The position numbers and the translations under genes were made by a program. A DNA stretch of 36,693 nt, from assembly GCA_964548475.1 (NCBI GenBank), contig CAZJRF010000004.1, positions 1 to 36,693 of the forward strand. Reading direction: 5' to 3'. Shown piece by piece: positions 23,397 to 31,002 of this stretch. This stretch comes from VGBK01 sp964548475 (GTDB lineage: Bacteria > Actinomycetota > Acidimicrobiia > Spongiisociales > UBA11373). Below the pieces are notes generated by a model that saw nothing but the letters and a program-made list of their open reading frames with translations, ran no database searches and had not been told where the DNA came from. How positions within the stretch are numbered: the stretch's first letter is position 1; the number at the start of each line of letters is the position of its first letter.

Positions 23397-23402
23397 CCCG
23401 GC

Positions 23403-23408
23403 AGGTTA
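23403..23408 (-). promoter_or_regulatory. -10 element of a leaderless promoter for the SDR gene
   Basis: TAACCT followed by exactly six bases and GTG at 23396, on the minus strand. Confidence 0.55.
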
Positions 23409-23457
23409 CCGCGGGTCCGGGCGGGGTGGAAAAGGGGTCCCGGGTGGGGGAATGGGC

Positions 23458-23498
23458 TTGACAAGTGGAGCAAAATGGTTCAGAGTGGCGCGAAGTGG
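23458..23498 (+). promoter_or_regulatory. mraZ promoter region with four MraZ boxes
   Basis: TTGACA at 23458-23463 is a perfect -35 hexamer. From 23463 there are four direct repeats with an exact 10-base period: AAGTGG (23463), AAATGG (23473), GAGTGG (23483) and AAGTGG (23493). This is the one-helical-turn spacing and AAAGTGG-like core reported for MraZ binding sites (established for E. coli and Mycoplasma). They overlap the promoter, so MraZ would repress or tune its own operon. The -10 is not clear. Confidence 0.78.
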
Positions 23499-23578
23499 GA
23501 GAACCGGCGGGGTTATCACCCCGTCCGCCCGCCGCCTCCAGCCGGAGGCGGGGGAGGAGCGACGGAGAGGCGGCGGCT

Positions 23579-24010
23579 GTGTTCCTGGGCGAGCACAAGC
23601 ACATTGTGGATGCCAAGGGCCGGGTGGTCATGCCCAGCCGCTTCCGGCCCGAACTGGAGCCGGGGCTGGTGGTGACCAAGGGCCAGGACCGCTGCCTGGT
23701 CGTGTTCCCCATCGAGCAGTTCAACCAGGAGGTGGCCCGCCTCAACCGGCTGCCCCGCACCGACCGGCGCTACCGTAACTTTGCCCGAATCCTCTACGGC
23801 GGGGCCAGCGACCAGGGCCTTGATGCCCAGGGGCGTCTCCCTCTGCCCCCGACCCTGCGCGCCTACGCCGGGCTCGACCGCGACGTGGTGGTGCTCGGCG
23901 TGGGCGACCGGGTCGAGATCTGGGACGCCGATACCTGGCATCGGGTCGAATCGGAGAACGACGACATCTACGCCCAGACCGAGACGGCTCTTGGAGAGGA
24001 GGGAATCTGA
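23579..24010 (+). CDS. mraZ: Transcriptional regulator MraZ
   Basis: 143 residues, the normal length. Two SpoVT-AbrB-like halves: FLGEHKHIVDAKGRVVMPSRF at 2-22 and, in the second half, DAQGRLPLPPTLRAYAGL. MraZ is the conserved first gene of the dcw cluster and a ring-forming DNA-binding regulator of that operon. The GTG at 23579 gives the standard start just before the FLGEH motif. An in-frame ATG further upstream at 23465 lies among the MraZ boxes and is rejected. A GGAGAGG site is about nine bases upstream. A long hairpin separates it from rsmH. Confidence 0.95.
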   Translation: MFLGEHKHIVDAKGRVVMPSRFRPELEPGLVVTKGQDRCLVVFPIEQFNQEVARLNRLPRTDRRYRNFARILYGGASDQGLDAQGRLPLPPTLRAYAGLDRDVVVLGVGDRVEIWDADTWHRVESENDDIYAQTETALGEEGI

Positions 24011-24038
24011 ATGCTTCCCCTCGTCTCCGGGGCCGCCA

Positions 24039-24137
24039 CCGGCCTATCAGCAGCCTCCCGGATGCCACGTGGAATGCCCCTTACTCCGCCTGCTTCCAAC
24101 ATGGCGCCAGCGCTCCGGGAGGCTGCTGATGGGCCGG
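24039..24137 (+). promoter_or_regulatory. Long RNA hairpin sequestering the rsmH ribosome-binding site and start
   Basis: Bases 24039-24062 pair with 24114-24137 along 24 positions, with one G.U wobble (24045 with 24131) and no mismatches. The central 17 bp are perfect. Inside the 51-base loop, 24063-24074 pairs with 24094-24106 over roughly ten positions with one bulge and one mismatch, leaving a 19-base terminal loop. The right arm contains the GGGAGG ribosome-binding site (24117-24122) and the rsmH ATG (24129-24131). No T run follows, so a transcription terminator is less likely. No family of cis-regulatory RNA is recognised. Confidence 0.7.
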
Positions 24138-25055
24138 CCTGCTCCCTGCTATCACGTCCCGGTGCTGCCGGGGGCGGTGACCGCTCTGCTGGCGCCGCCT
24201 CCCGGAGGACTGGTGGTGGACGCCACCTTCGGGGGAGGGGGGCACACACGCGCGCTGTTGGCGGCCTTCCCGACCTTGCGGGTGATGGCCGTCGACCGCG
24301 ATCCCGACGCGGCCGCCGAAGCGGGGGGGCTGGGCGAGCGGGTGCTCTTCGTTCTGGGGGACTTCCGCAAGATCGACGACTTGGTGAGAGGAGTGAGCGG
24401 GGATGAGATCGATGGAGCCGTCTTCGACCTGGGAGTCTCGTCACATCAGCTCGACGTGGGGGACCGAGGGTTCTCCTTTCACCGACCCGGGCCTCTCGAC
24501 ATGCGCCTGGGGCCGGATAGCCCGCTCACTGCGGCGGAACTGGTCAATGAATGGGACGAGAGCCGTCTTGCCGCCACCGTCCGGCGCTTCGGAGAGGAGC
24601 GCCACGCCGCTCGCATCGCGTCGGCCATCGTCGCCGCTCGCCCCTTGCACGACACCCGCGAGCTGGCCGACGTCGTCGCCGGCGCGGTCCCCGCTCGCGA
24701 CCGTCGGCGGGCGCACCCGGCGCGGCGCACCTTCCAGGCCATCCGCATTGCCGTCAACGACGAGCTGGGGGCTCTCCGGGACGGCCTCGACGCCGTCCTG
24801 TCCCTGCTGCGACCGGGAGGCCGGTTAGTTGTGATCTCGTATCACTCCCTCGAGGACCGCATCGTGAAGCGGCGCCTGGCAAGCGGCGCCGCCGGATGCG
24901 TGTGCCCTCCGGACCTGCCGGTCTGCGGGTGCGGGCGCAGCGCCGAGCTGCGCCTGTTGACCCGCCATCCCGTCGTCCCCGGTGAGGATGAGGTGGCGGC
25001 CAACCCGCGAGCGCGCAGCGCCCGGTTGCGAGCTGCCGAGAAGGTGCGCCCGTGA
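24129..25055 (+). CDS. rsmH: 16S rRNA (cytosine(1402)-N(4))-methyltransferase
   Basis: 308 residues. Methylates N4 of C1402 in the decoding centre of 16S rRNA. The SAM-binding loop is DATFGGGGHT (31-40), and FDLGVSSHQLD, RGFSF followed by PLDMR, VNEW and the C-terminal ISYHSLEDR are family hallmarks. A cysteine cluster (CVCPPDLPVCGCG) near 260 is also usual. The ATG at 24129 with GGGAGG six bases upstream gives the standard short N-terminus. Both lie in the right arm of a long hairpin. The stop overlaps ftsL by four bases. Confidence 0.96.
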   Translation: MGRPAPCYHVPVLPGAVTALLAPPPGGLVVDATFGGGGHTRALLAAFPTLRVMAVDRDPDAAAEAGGLGERVLFVLGDFRKIDDLVRGVSGDEIDGAVFDLGVSSHQLDVGDRGFSFHRPGPLDMRLGPDSPLTAAELVNEWDESRLAATVRRFGEERHAARIASAIVAARPLHDTRELADVVAGAVPARDRRRAHPARRTFQAIRIAVNDELGALRDGLDAVLSLLRPGGRLVVISYHSLEDRIVKRRLASGAAGCVCPPDLPVCGCGRSAELRLLTRHPVVPGEDEVAANPRARSARLRAAEKVRP

Positions 25056-25459
25056 CCGCTCCGGCGCGCCCGCTTCCCTTCCCCTCCCCGGGGCTGCAGG
25101 TCCTGGTCGGTGGCTCGGCACGGCCGGCGCCCCGGCTGGGCGCCTGGCTGCTGCTCACCCTGGTGGTGCTGGCGGCCTTCTTCCTGCTCATCTACTCGCG
25201 GATCATCCTGGACCGGTCTTCGTTCGTCCTTCAGGAGGTCGGCCGGCAGATGGCGGTGGAGGAGAGCCGCTACTGGGAGCTGAGGCTGGAGAGTGCCCGG
25301 CTGCAGGCGCCGGAGCGCATAGTGGCAAGGGCGCAGGAATTGGGAATGGTCTACCCCGGCCGCGTCGAGACTCTGGAAGTGGCCGGCATAGGGTCGTCGG
25401 CGGGCGGGGCCGAGGAGCGCTGGGTCGGCCTCAAGGCCCTGCTCGGCGCTCAGCCGTGA
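25052..25459 (+). CDS. ftsL: FtsL-like divisome protein
   Basis: 135 residues: a ~28-residue Pro-rich cytoplasmic N-terminus, one TM helix (about 29-50, LGAWLLLTLVVLAAFFLLIY), then an extracytoplasmic coiled coil rich in Arg, Glu and Leu and the motif ARAQELGMVYPGRVETL. The last element is the usual FtsL/DivIC ending. It recruits and activates the FtsW-FtsI pair with DivIC/FtsB. FtsL sequences diverge strongly, so gene order is the main support. GTG overlaps the rsmH stop (GTGA). Confidence 0.82.
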   Translation: MTAPARPLPFPSPGLQVLVGGSARPAPRLGAWLLLTLVVLAAFFLLIYSRIILDRSSFVLQEVGRQMAVEESRYWELRLESARLQAPERIVARAQELGMVYPGRVETLEVAGIGSSAGGAEERWVGLKALLGAQP

Positions 25460-25486
25460 TTCCGCCCGGTCAGGAGGGAGCGTGAG

Positions 25487-27196
25487 GTGGCCCGTCCTTC
25501 CCCCGTCGAAACCAGACCGGCGAGGAGGCTCAACGCGCGGCTGGTGATGGTCGGGTTGGCCCTGACCGTCGCCTGGGCCGGGGTCGGCTATCGGCTGGTG
25601 GTGGTGCAGGGGACCCGGGCCGAGGAGTATTCCGCCCAGGGGCTCGACCAGCGGCTGCATCACGAGACCCTGGCCGCGGACCGCGGCACAATCTTCGACG
25701 CCGAGGGCCGCGAGCTGGCGGTCACCGTGGACTCGGTCACCGTATACGCCAACCCGCGCGAGATCTCTCAACCCGACGTGGTCGCGCGCCTGCTGGCGCC
25801 TCTGGTGGGACGGTCGCCGGAGACGGTGGCCGAGCTGCTAGCCACCGACGGCAGCTTTGTCTACGTGGCCCGCCAACTCGAGCGGGCGGATGCCGACCGG
25901 GTGCGGGAGGCCGATCTGCCCGGCATCTACTTCCTCGAAGAGCCGAAGCGCGTGTACCCGGCCGGTTCCCTCACCGGCCAACTCATCGGCTTTGTGCGGC
26001 CCGACGACAACGTAGGCCTGGAGGGCCTGGAGCATTTCTACGACGAGGAGCTGGCGGGCACCCCGGGGGAGCTGCTGGTGGAGCGTGATCCCTCCGGCAA
26101 GACCATCCCCCAGGGCGAGTACTCGGTGACCCCGGCGGAGCCGGGGAGCGACCTGGTTCTCACGGTGCGCACCTCCATCCAGTTCGCCGCCGAACAGGCT
26201 CTGCGGGCCGGGATCGAGCGCACCGGGGCGAGCGCGGGCTCGGTGGTGGTGCTGGAGGTAACGACCGGGGCGGTCCTGGCCATGGTCAACCTCCCCAGCT
26301 TCGATCCGAACGACCGCCACAACCTGACCCCCGACCAGGTGCGCAACCGGGCGGTGACGGATGTCTTCGAGCCGGGCTCGACGCAGAAGTTGATCACCGT
26401 GGCGGCCGCGCTGGAGGCGGGGCTGGTGATCCCCGGCACCACCCTGGAGATTCCCGAACGCATCGAGATATTCGACACCGTCTTCGAGGACTTCACCGTG
26501 CACCCCGACCGGCTCACCGTCACCGGGATCGTGGCTCATTCCTCGAACCTGGGAACCATCCTGTTGGGGGAGATGCTGGGGGCGCAGCGCCTCCACGAGT
26601 ACATGGTGGGCTTCGGCCAGGGCCGCGCCAGCGGCATCGATCTCCCCGGGGAAGCGCCGGGAGTGCTGCGGCCCTCGGAGGAGTGGTGCGTGACCACCTG
26701 CGTGGCCGGCACCTCCATCGGCTATCACGTGTCGGTGACCGCTCTGCAGATGGCCATGGCCTATGCCACGATTGGCAACGACGGTGTGTGGGTGCAACCG
26801 CATCTGGTTGCCGAAGTGGTGGACGGGCAGGGGGTGCGCACGGCTGTGGAGCCGGCCAGCCGGCGGGTGGTGTCGACGCGGACGGCACGACAGATGAGAG
26901 TGATGCTGGAGGCGGTGGTGGAGCAGGGGACCGGCTCGCTGGCCTCGGTGGAGGGGTACCGGGTGGGTGGTAAGACGGGTACCACCAAGAAGTACCTGAG
27001 CGACCTGGGTGAGTACAGCGACGAGGACGTGGTCGCCTCCTTCATAGGCCTGGCTCCCATCGAGAATCCCCGGGTGGTGGTCGTGCTCGACGCGCCCCAG
27101 GAGGACGCCTCGGGCGGCTCGGGGGCGGCGCCTGTGTTCTCGGCGGTGGCGCTGGCCGTGCTGCACCAGTTGGGAGTGGCTCCCGATGCCCCCTGA
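25487..27196 (+). CDS. ftsI: Septal peptidoglycan transpeptidase (class B PBP, FtsI-like)
   Basis: 569 residues. One N-terminal TM helix (about 19-38), the class B dimerisation domain (DRGTIFDAEGRELAVT) and a transpeptidase domain with Ser298-Thr-Gln-Lys301 (FEPGSTQK), Ser352-Ser-Asn354 and Lys496-Thr-Gly498 (VGGKTGT). It cross-links septal peptidoglycan outside the membrane. Two cysteines four residues apart (401 and 405) lie in the transpeptidase domain. AGGAGG nine bases before the GTG fixes the start. It overlaps murE by 11 bases. Confidence 0.95.
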   Translation: MARPSPVETRPARRLNARLVMVGLALTVAWAGVGYRLVVVQGTRAEEYSAQGLDQRLHHETLAADRGTIFDAEGRELAVTVDSVTVYANPREISQPDVVARLLAPLVGRSPETVAELLATDGSFVYVARQLERADADRVREADLPGIYFLEEPKRVYPAGSLTGQLIGFVRPDDNVGLEGLEHFYDEELAGTPGELLVERDPSGKTIPQGEYSVTPAEPGSDLVLTVRTSIQFAAEQALRAGIERTGASAGSVVVLEVTTGAVLAMVNLPSFDPNDRHNLTPDQVRNRAVTDVFEPGSTQKLITVAAALEAGLVIPGTTLEIPERIEIFDTVFEDFTVHPDRLTVTGIVAHSSNLGTILLGEMLGAQRLHEYMVGFGQGRASGIDLPGEAPGVLRPSEEWCVTTCVAGTSIGYHVSVTALQMAMAYATIGNDGVWVQPHLVAEVVDGQGVRTAVEPASRRVVSTRTARQMRVMLEAVVEQGTGSLASVEGYRVGGKTGTTKKYLSDLGEYSDEDVVASFIGLAPIENPRVVVVLDAPQEDASGGSGAAPVFSAVALAVLHQLGVAPDAP

Positions 27197-28676
27197 ACCG
27201 GTGCCCCTGAGTGAGCTGGCGCCGGTGGTCGGCGGCCGGGTCCTAGGCGACCCAACCACTCTGGTATCCGACGTCACCCACGACTCGCGGGCGGCGGGCC
27301 CCGGGATGCTGTTCGTGGCGGTGAGAGGCTTCACGGTGGACGGACACCGGTTTGTCCCGGCGGCCCGAGCTGCCGGGACGGCGGCAGTGTGCGTGGAGGA
27401 AGATCCGGGGGACGGCGGCCCGGCGCTGCTGGTGGGCGACACCCGGGCGGCGCTCGGATTGCTGGCAGCGCGGGTGCACGGAGACCCTTCTCGCCGTGTG
27501 CGGCTGGTCGGGATCACGGGCACCAACGGCAAGACCACGGTTGCCCACCTGGTCGAGTCGATTGCAGCGGCCGCCGGCTTGACGCCCGCGCTGGTAGGGA
27601 CGGTGGGGGCGCGTATCGCCGGCAGGCCCGAAGTGGTGCGGCGCACCACTCCGGAGGCCTCGGATTTCCAGCGCCTCCTGGCTCGCATGGTGGACGCCGG
27701 CACAGAGGTCGCGGCGGTGGAGGTGTCGTCGCACGCCCTCGCGCTGGGCCGGGTGGCGGGCAGCCGTTTCGCGGTGGCGGCCTTCACCAACCTCAGCCAG
27801 GACCACCTGGACTTCCACCCGGACATGGAGTCCTACTACCGCGCGAAGGCTTCGCTGTTCACCCCGCAGCTGGCGGAGAGGGCGGTGATCTGGGTGGACG
27901 ACCCGGCCGGCGAGCGGCTGGCGGCGGAGACCAAGCTTCCGGTCACCGCGGTGGGCCGCCGGGAGACGGCAACGGTCACTGCCGCTGAGGTGAGCGTGGG
28001 CCTGGATGGTTCACGGTTCCTGCTGCTGGGGACCGGGGCCCCGGTCCCCGTGTCCCTTCCTCTGGCCGGTGAGTTCAACGTGGCCAACGCGCTTTTGGCG
28101 GCCGGGGTGGGCGCAGCGCTGGGGATCCCTTCGGATAGCATCGCCGCCGGCATCGGGGGGGTGGCCGCGGTGCCGGGCCGATTCGAGATCGTCGAGACCG
28201 GGAAGGACTGCACGGTGGTGGTCGACTATGCCCACACTCCCAACGGGGTGGCCACGGTCGTCGGGACGGCCCGCCGGCTGGCCGGTGGAGGGCGGGTGAT
28301 TGCCGTGCTCGGGGCCGGAGGGGATCGGGACCACGCCAAACGGCCCCTGATGGGGGCGGCGGCAGCCGCCGCCGACCTGGCCGTCATCACCTCGGACAAT
28401 CCCCGCTCGGAAGAGCCGGGTTCCATCATCGCCCAGGTGGCGGCGGGAGCCGCCGGGGGACCGGCCGAGGTGGAGATTGAGCCCGACCGGCGGCGGGCAA
28501 TCCGCCGGGCGCTGGCGGCTGCCGGCCCCGGCGACGTGGTCCTCATTCTGGGCAAGGGCCACGAGCAGGGGCAGGAGTTTGCCGACCGGGTTCTCCCGTT
28601 CGACGACCGGGCGGTGGCTCGCGAGGAGGCGGAGATGAGCAGCCGTCCCGACCGCAGACGAGGAGGTGTCCGGTGA
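27186..28676 (+). CDS. murE: UDP-MurNAc-tripeptide synthetase (meso-DAP adding)
   Basis: 496 residues. Adds the third amino acid to UDP-MurNAc-L-Ala-D-Glu. ATP site GTNGKTT at 112-118, the carbamylated lysine in YYRAKASLF (Lys221), VDYAHTPNG at 347-355, and DNPR at 404-407, which is the recognition motif for meso-diaminopimelate. Cytoplasmic. The stop overlaps mraY by four bases; murF, which normally follows, is missing. Reads as one intact enzyme with no fused MurF domain. Confidence 0.96.
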   Translation: MPPEPVPLSELAPVVGGRVLGDPTTLVSDVTHDSRAAGPGMLFVAVRGFTVDGHRFVPAARAAGTAAVCVEEDPGDGGPALLVGDTRAALGLLAARVHGDPSRRVRLVGITGTNGKTTVAHLVESIAAAAGLTPALVGTVGARIAGRPEVVRRTTPEASDFQRLLARMVDAGTEVAAVEVSSHALALGRVAGSRFAVAAFTNLSQDHLDFHPDMESYYRAKASLFTPQLAERAVIWVDDPAGERLAAETKLPVTAVGRRETATVTAAEVSVGLDGSRFLLLGTGAPVPVSLPLAGEFNVANALLAAGVGAALGIPSDSIAAGIGGVAAVPGRFEIVETGKDCTVVVDYAHTPNGVATVVGTARRLAGGGRVIAVLGAGGDRDHAKRPLMGAAAAAADLAVITSDNPRSEEPGSIIAQVAAGAAGGPAEVEIEPDRRRAIRRALAAAGPGDVVLILGKGHEQGQEFADRVLPFDDRAVAREEAEMSSRPDRRRGGVR

Positions 28677-29722
28677 TCGCCCTGTTGGTGGCCGCCATCG
28701 TGTCTTTCGGCCTCACGGTGCTCCTCACTCCGGTGGCGGTGCGGTTCCTTCATGCCCGCAGCATTGGGCAGCACATCCAGGATGAGGTAGAGGCTCACCA
28801 GCACAAGGCGGGAGTACCCACCATGGGAGGCCTGGTCATCGTGCTGGCGGTGGTGGCCGGCTGGCTGGCCGGGCACTTCGACGCTCGCGACCCGCAGGGC
28901 GCCTGGCAGTTCGGGTTCCGCGATTTCTTCCGCCCCGGGTTTCTGGTGCTTCTTGCCTTTGTGGGCATGGGGATCATCGGGTTCATCGACGACTTCCTCA
29001 AAGTGCGTCGCTCTCGCAATCTGGGTCTGAGCAAGACCTGGAAGCTTGCGGGCCAGGTGGCAATCGCCGGGCTCTTCGCCTGGGGGGCGCTCAGCTGGGA
29101 GGTCACCACCCGGCTTTCCTTCACCCGGCCGTTCGGCGTGGACCTGGGCTGGTTCTACGTGCTCTGGGTGCTGCTGATCCTTATCGCCACGTCAAACGCG
29201 GTGAACTTCAGCGACGGGCTCGACGGCCTGGCTTCGGGCAGCTCGGCGCTGGTGTTCAGCGCGTTCGCGATCATGTCCTTCTGGCAGTGGCGCCACCCGG
29301 AGTTCTACGGCATCTCCGGCGCGCTGGAGCTGGCAATCCTGGCCGTCGCCCTGGTTGCCGCCACCCTGGGCTTCCTGTGGTGGAACACGGCCCCGGCTCG
29401 CATCTTCATGGGGGACACGGGCTCGCAGGCGTTGGGGGGGGCGATCGCCGCTCTCGCGCTGCTCACCAACACCCACCTCTTGCTGCTGATCCTGGGCGGG
29501 ATCTTCGTGCTGGAGGGGGCTTCGGTGGTAGCCCAGATCGTGTCCTTCCACTTCTTCGGCAAGCGGATCTTCAAGATGGCGCCGTTGCATCATCACTTCG
29601 AGTTGCTCGGCTGGCCGGAGCCCACGGTCATTGTGCGCTTCTGGATCCTGGCCGCGCTGGGGGTGGCCCTGGCCCTGGGCATCTTCTACAGCGACTTCAT
29701 CACGTCGGGAGGGGTGGGATGA
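28673..29722 (+). CDS. mraY: Phospho-N-acetylmuramoyl-pentapeptide transferase
   Basis: 349 residues, about ten TM helices. Transfers phospho-MurNAc-pentapeptide to undecaprenyl phosphate to form lipid I. Signatures: HQHKAGVPTMGG, FIDDFLK with catalytic Asp residues, NAVNFSDGLDGLA, MGDTGS and the PLHHHFELLGW segment. GTG start with AGGAGG upstream; GTGA overlap with murE and ATGA overlap with murD, so the cluster is coupled. Integral membrane protein. Confidence 0.96.
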   Translation: MIALLVAAIVSFGLTVLLTPVAVRFLHARSIGQHIQDEVEAHQHKAGVPTMGGLVIVLAVVAGWLAGHFDARDPQGAWQFGFRDFFRPGFLVLLAFVGMGIIGFIDDFLKVRRSRNLGLSKTWKLAGQVAIAGLFAWGALSWEVTTRLSFTRPFGVDLGWFYVLWVLLILIATSNAVNFSDGLDGLASGSSALVFSAFAIMSFWQWRHPEFYGISGALELAILAVALVAATLGFLWWNTAPARIFMGDTGSQALGGAIAALALLTNTHLLLLILGGIFVLEGASVVAQIVSFHFFGKRIFKMAPLHHHFELLGWPEPTVIVRFWILAALGVALALGIFYSDFITSGGVG

Positions 29723-31002
29723 AGACGCTGGTGATCGGTGCAGCGGTGAGCGGCCGGGCGGCGCTGGGCCTCCTGGAGAAGGACGGACACGAGGTCGTGG
29801 TCTACGACGCCGACCCGCAGGCTGTGGCCGGCCTGGCTTCCGGGCGCCGGGTGCATGGGGGCGAATGGGACCGCTCCCTGCTCTCGGGTATCGACCTGGT
29901 GGTGGCCAGCCCGGGGGTGCCGCCGCATGCCCCGCCCCTGGCCGACAGCCTGGCGGCGAGAATCCCGGTATGGGGTGAGCTCGAGCTCGCCTCCCGTCAC
30001 CTGTCGGTGCCGCTGCTGGCGGTGACCGCCACCAACGGGAAGACCACGATCACCCGGATGGCCGACGCCATGCTGGCGGCCTCCGGCCGGCGCACCGCGG
30101 CGGTGGGGAACATCGGCGTGCCGCTCACCGATGCGGTGGGCGGCGAGTGGGACGTGCTGGTGGTGGAGGCCTCCAGCTTCCAACTGCGTTTCACTGAGTC
30201 CTTCCATCCGGCGGTGGCGGTGCTTCTGAACGTGGCCCCCGACCACCTGGACTGGCACGGCACCTTCCCGGCGTACCTGGCGGCCAAAGCCCGCATCCAT
30301 CGAAACCAGGGGCCGGACGACCTCCTGATCTTCGACGGCGACGACCCCGGTGCCCGGGAGGCCGTCGCCTCGGCCCGGGCGCGGCGCTGGCCGGTGAGCG
30401 GCCGCCTCCGGCCGCCGGAGGGCTCCGGCCCGGCCGACGGGCAGCTGTGGCTGGGGGAAGCAGCGGTGAGCCTGGAGGGAGTGCCCTGGGTGGACCCGGT
30501 CTTCCTGGTGGACGCGGCGGCGGCGGGCACCGCCGCGCAGGCGCTGGGCGCCACCGTAGCGGGCATCGAGGAAGCGCTGCGCGAGTTCCGCCCGCCCGAT
30601 CACCGGCGCCGGGTGGTGGGCACCTGGGGCGGGGTGACCTGGGTGGATGACTCCAAGGCCACCAACCCGCATGCCGTGATCGCCGCCGTTCGCTCCTACC
30701 CCTCGGTCGTCCTCATCGGCGGGGGCCGCAACAAGGGACTGGATGTGGGCGCGATCGGCGCCGAGCCCAACGTGCGCCATGTGATCGGGATCGGCGAAGC
30801 CGGCCCGGAAATCGCCGGGGCTGCTCGCTCCGGCGTGCTGGCCGCGAGCCTGGAGGAGGCGGTGGCCTTCGCCGACGAGCTTGCCCTTCCGGGTGACACC
30901 GTGCTGCTGGGGCCGGGCTGTGCCTCCTTCGACATGTTCCGCTCCTACGCCCACCGGGGCGAGGTATTCAGCGCCGCGGTCCGGCGCCGGAAGGAGGCGT
31001 GA
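29719..31002 (+). CDS. murD: UDP-MurNAc-L-alanine:D-glutamate ligase
   Basis: 427 residues. Adds D-Glu to UDP-MurNAc-L-Ala, the step before MurE. N-terminal Rossmann-like domain (VIGAAVSGRAAL), ATP site TATNGKTT near 103-110, NVAPDHLDWHG in the central domain, and the C-terminal DDSKATNPHA and GGGRNKGLD motifs. The sequence GEAGPEIA near the end is unremarkable. ATG start with GGGAGG upstream. One-base overlap (TGATG) with ftsW. Confidence 0.96.
   Translation: MKTLVIGAAVSGRAALGLLEKDGHEVVVYDADPQAVAGLASGRRVHGGEWDRSLLSGIDLVVASPGVPPHAPPLADSLAARIPVWGELELASRHLSVPLLAVTATNGKTTITRMADAMLAASGRRTAAVGNIGVPLTDAVGGEWDVLVVEASSFQLRFTESFHPAVAVLLNVAPDHLDWHGTFPAYLAAKARIHRNQGPDDLLIFDGDDPGAREAVASARARRWPVSGRLRPPEGSGPADGQLWLGEAAVSLEGVPWVDPVFLVDAAAAGTAAQALGATVAGIEEALREFRPPDHRRRVVGTWGGVTWVDDSKATNPHAVIAAVRSYPSVVLIGGGRNKGLDVGAIGAEPNVRHVIGIGEAGPEIAGAARSGVLAASLEEAVAFADELALPGDTVLLGPGCASFDMFRSYAHRGEVFSAAVRRRKEA

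Noticed and set aside
23463..23498. Four short direct repeats considered as a CRISPR array or iteron set
   Set aside because: Repeats are only six bases with four-base spacers and lie at the mraZ promoter, so MraZ boxes explain them better.
24039..24137. mraZ-rsmH inverted repeat considered as a transcription terminator or a MITE
   Set aside because: There is no T run and the right arm carries the rsmH start. Only one copy is seen in the window and no target-site duplication is evident, though a genome-wide search could still show a dispersed repeat.
24011..24406. Open frame starting directly after the mraZ stop
   Set aside because: It is out of frame with rsmH, overlaps its SAM-binding domain and has no ribosome-binding site. 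Its first part is the hairpin region.
25838..27826. Long minus-strand open frame opposite ftsI and murE
   Set aside because: Both sense genes carry complete catalytic motifs. The antisense product is His/Arg/Gly-rich with no domain.
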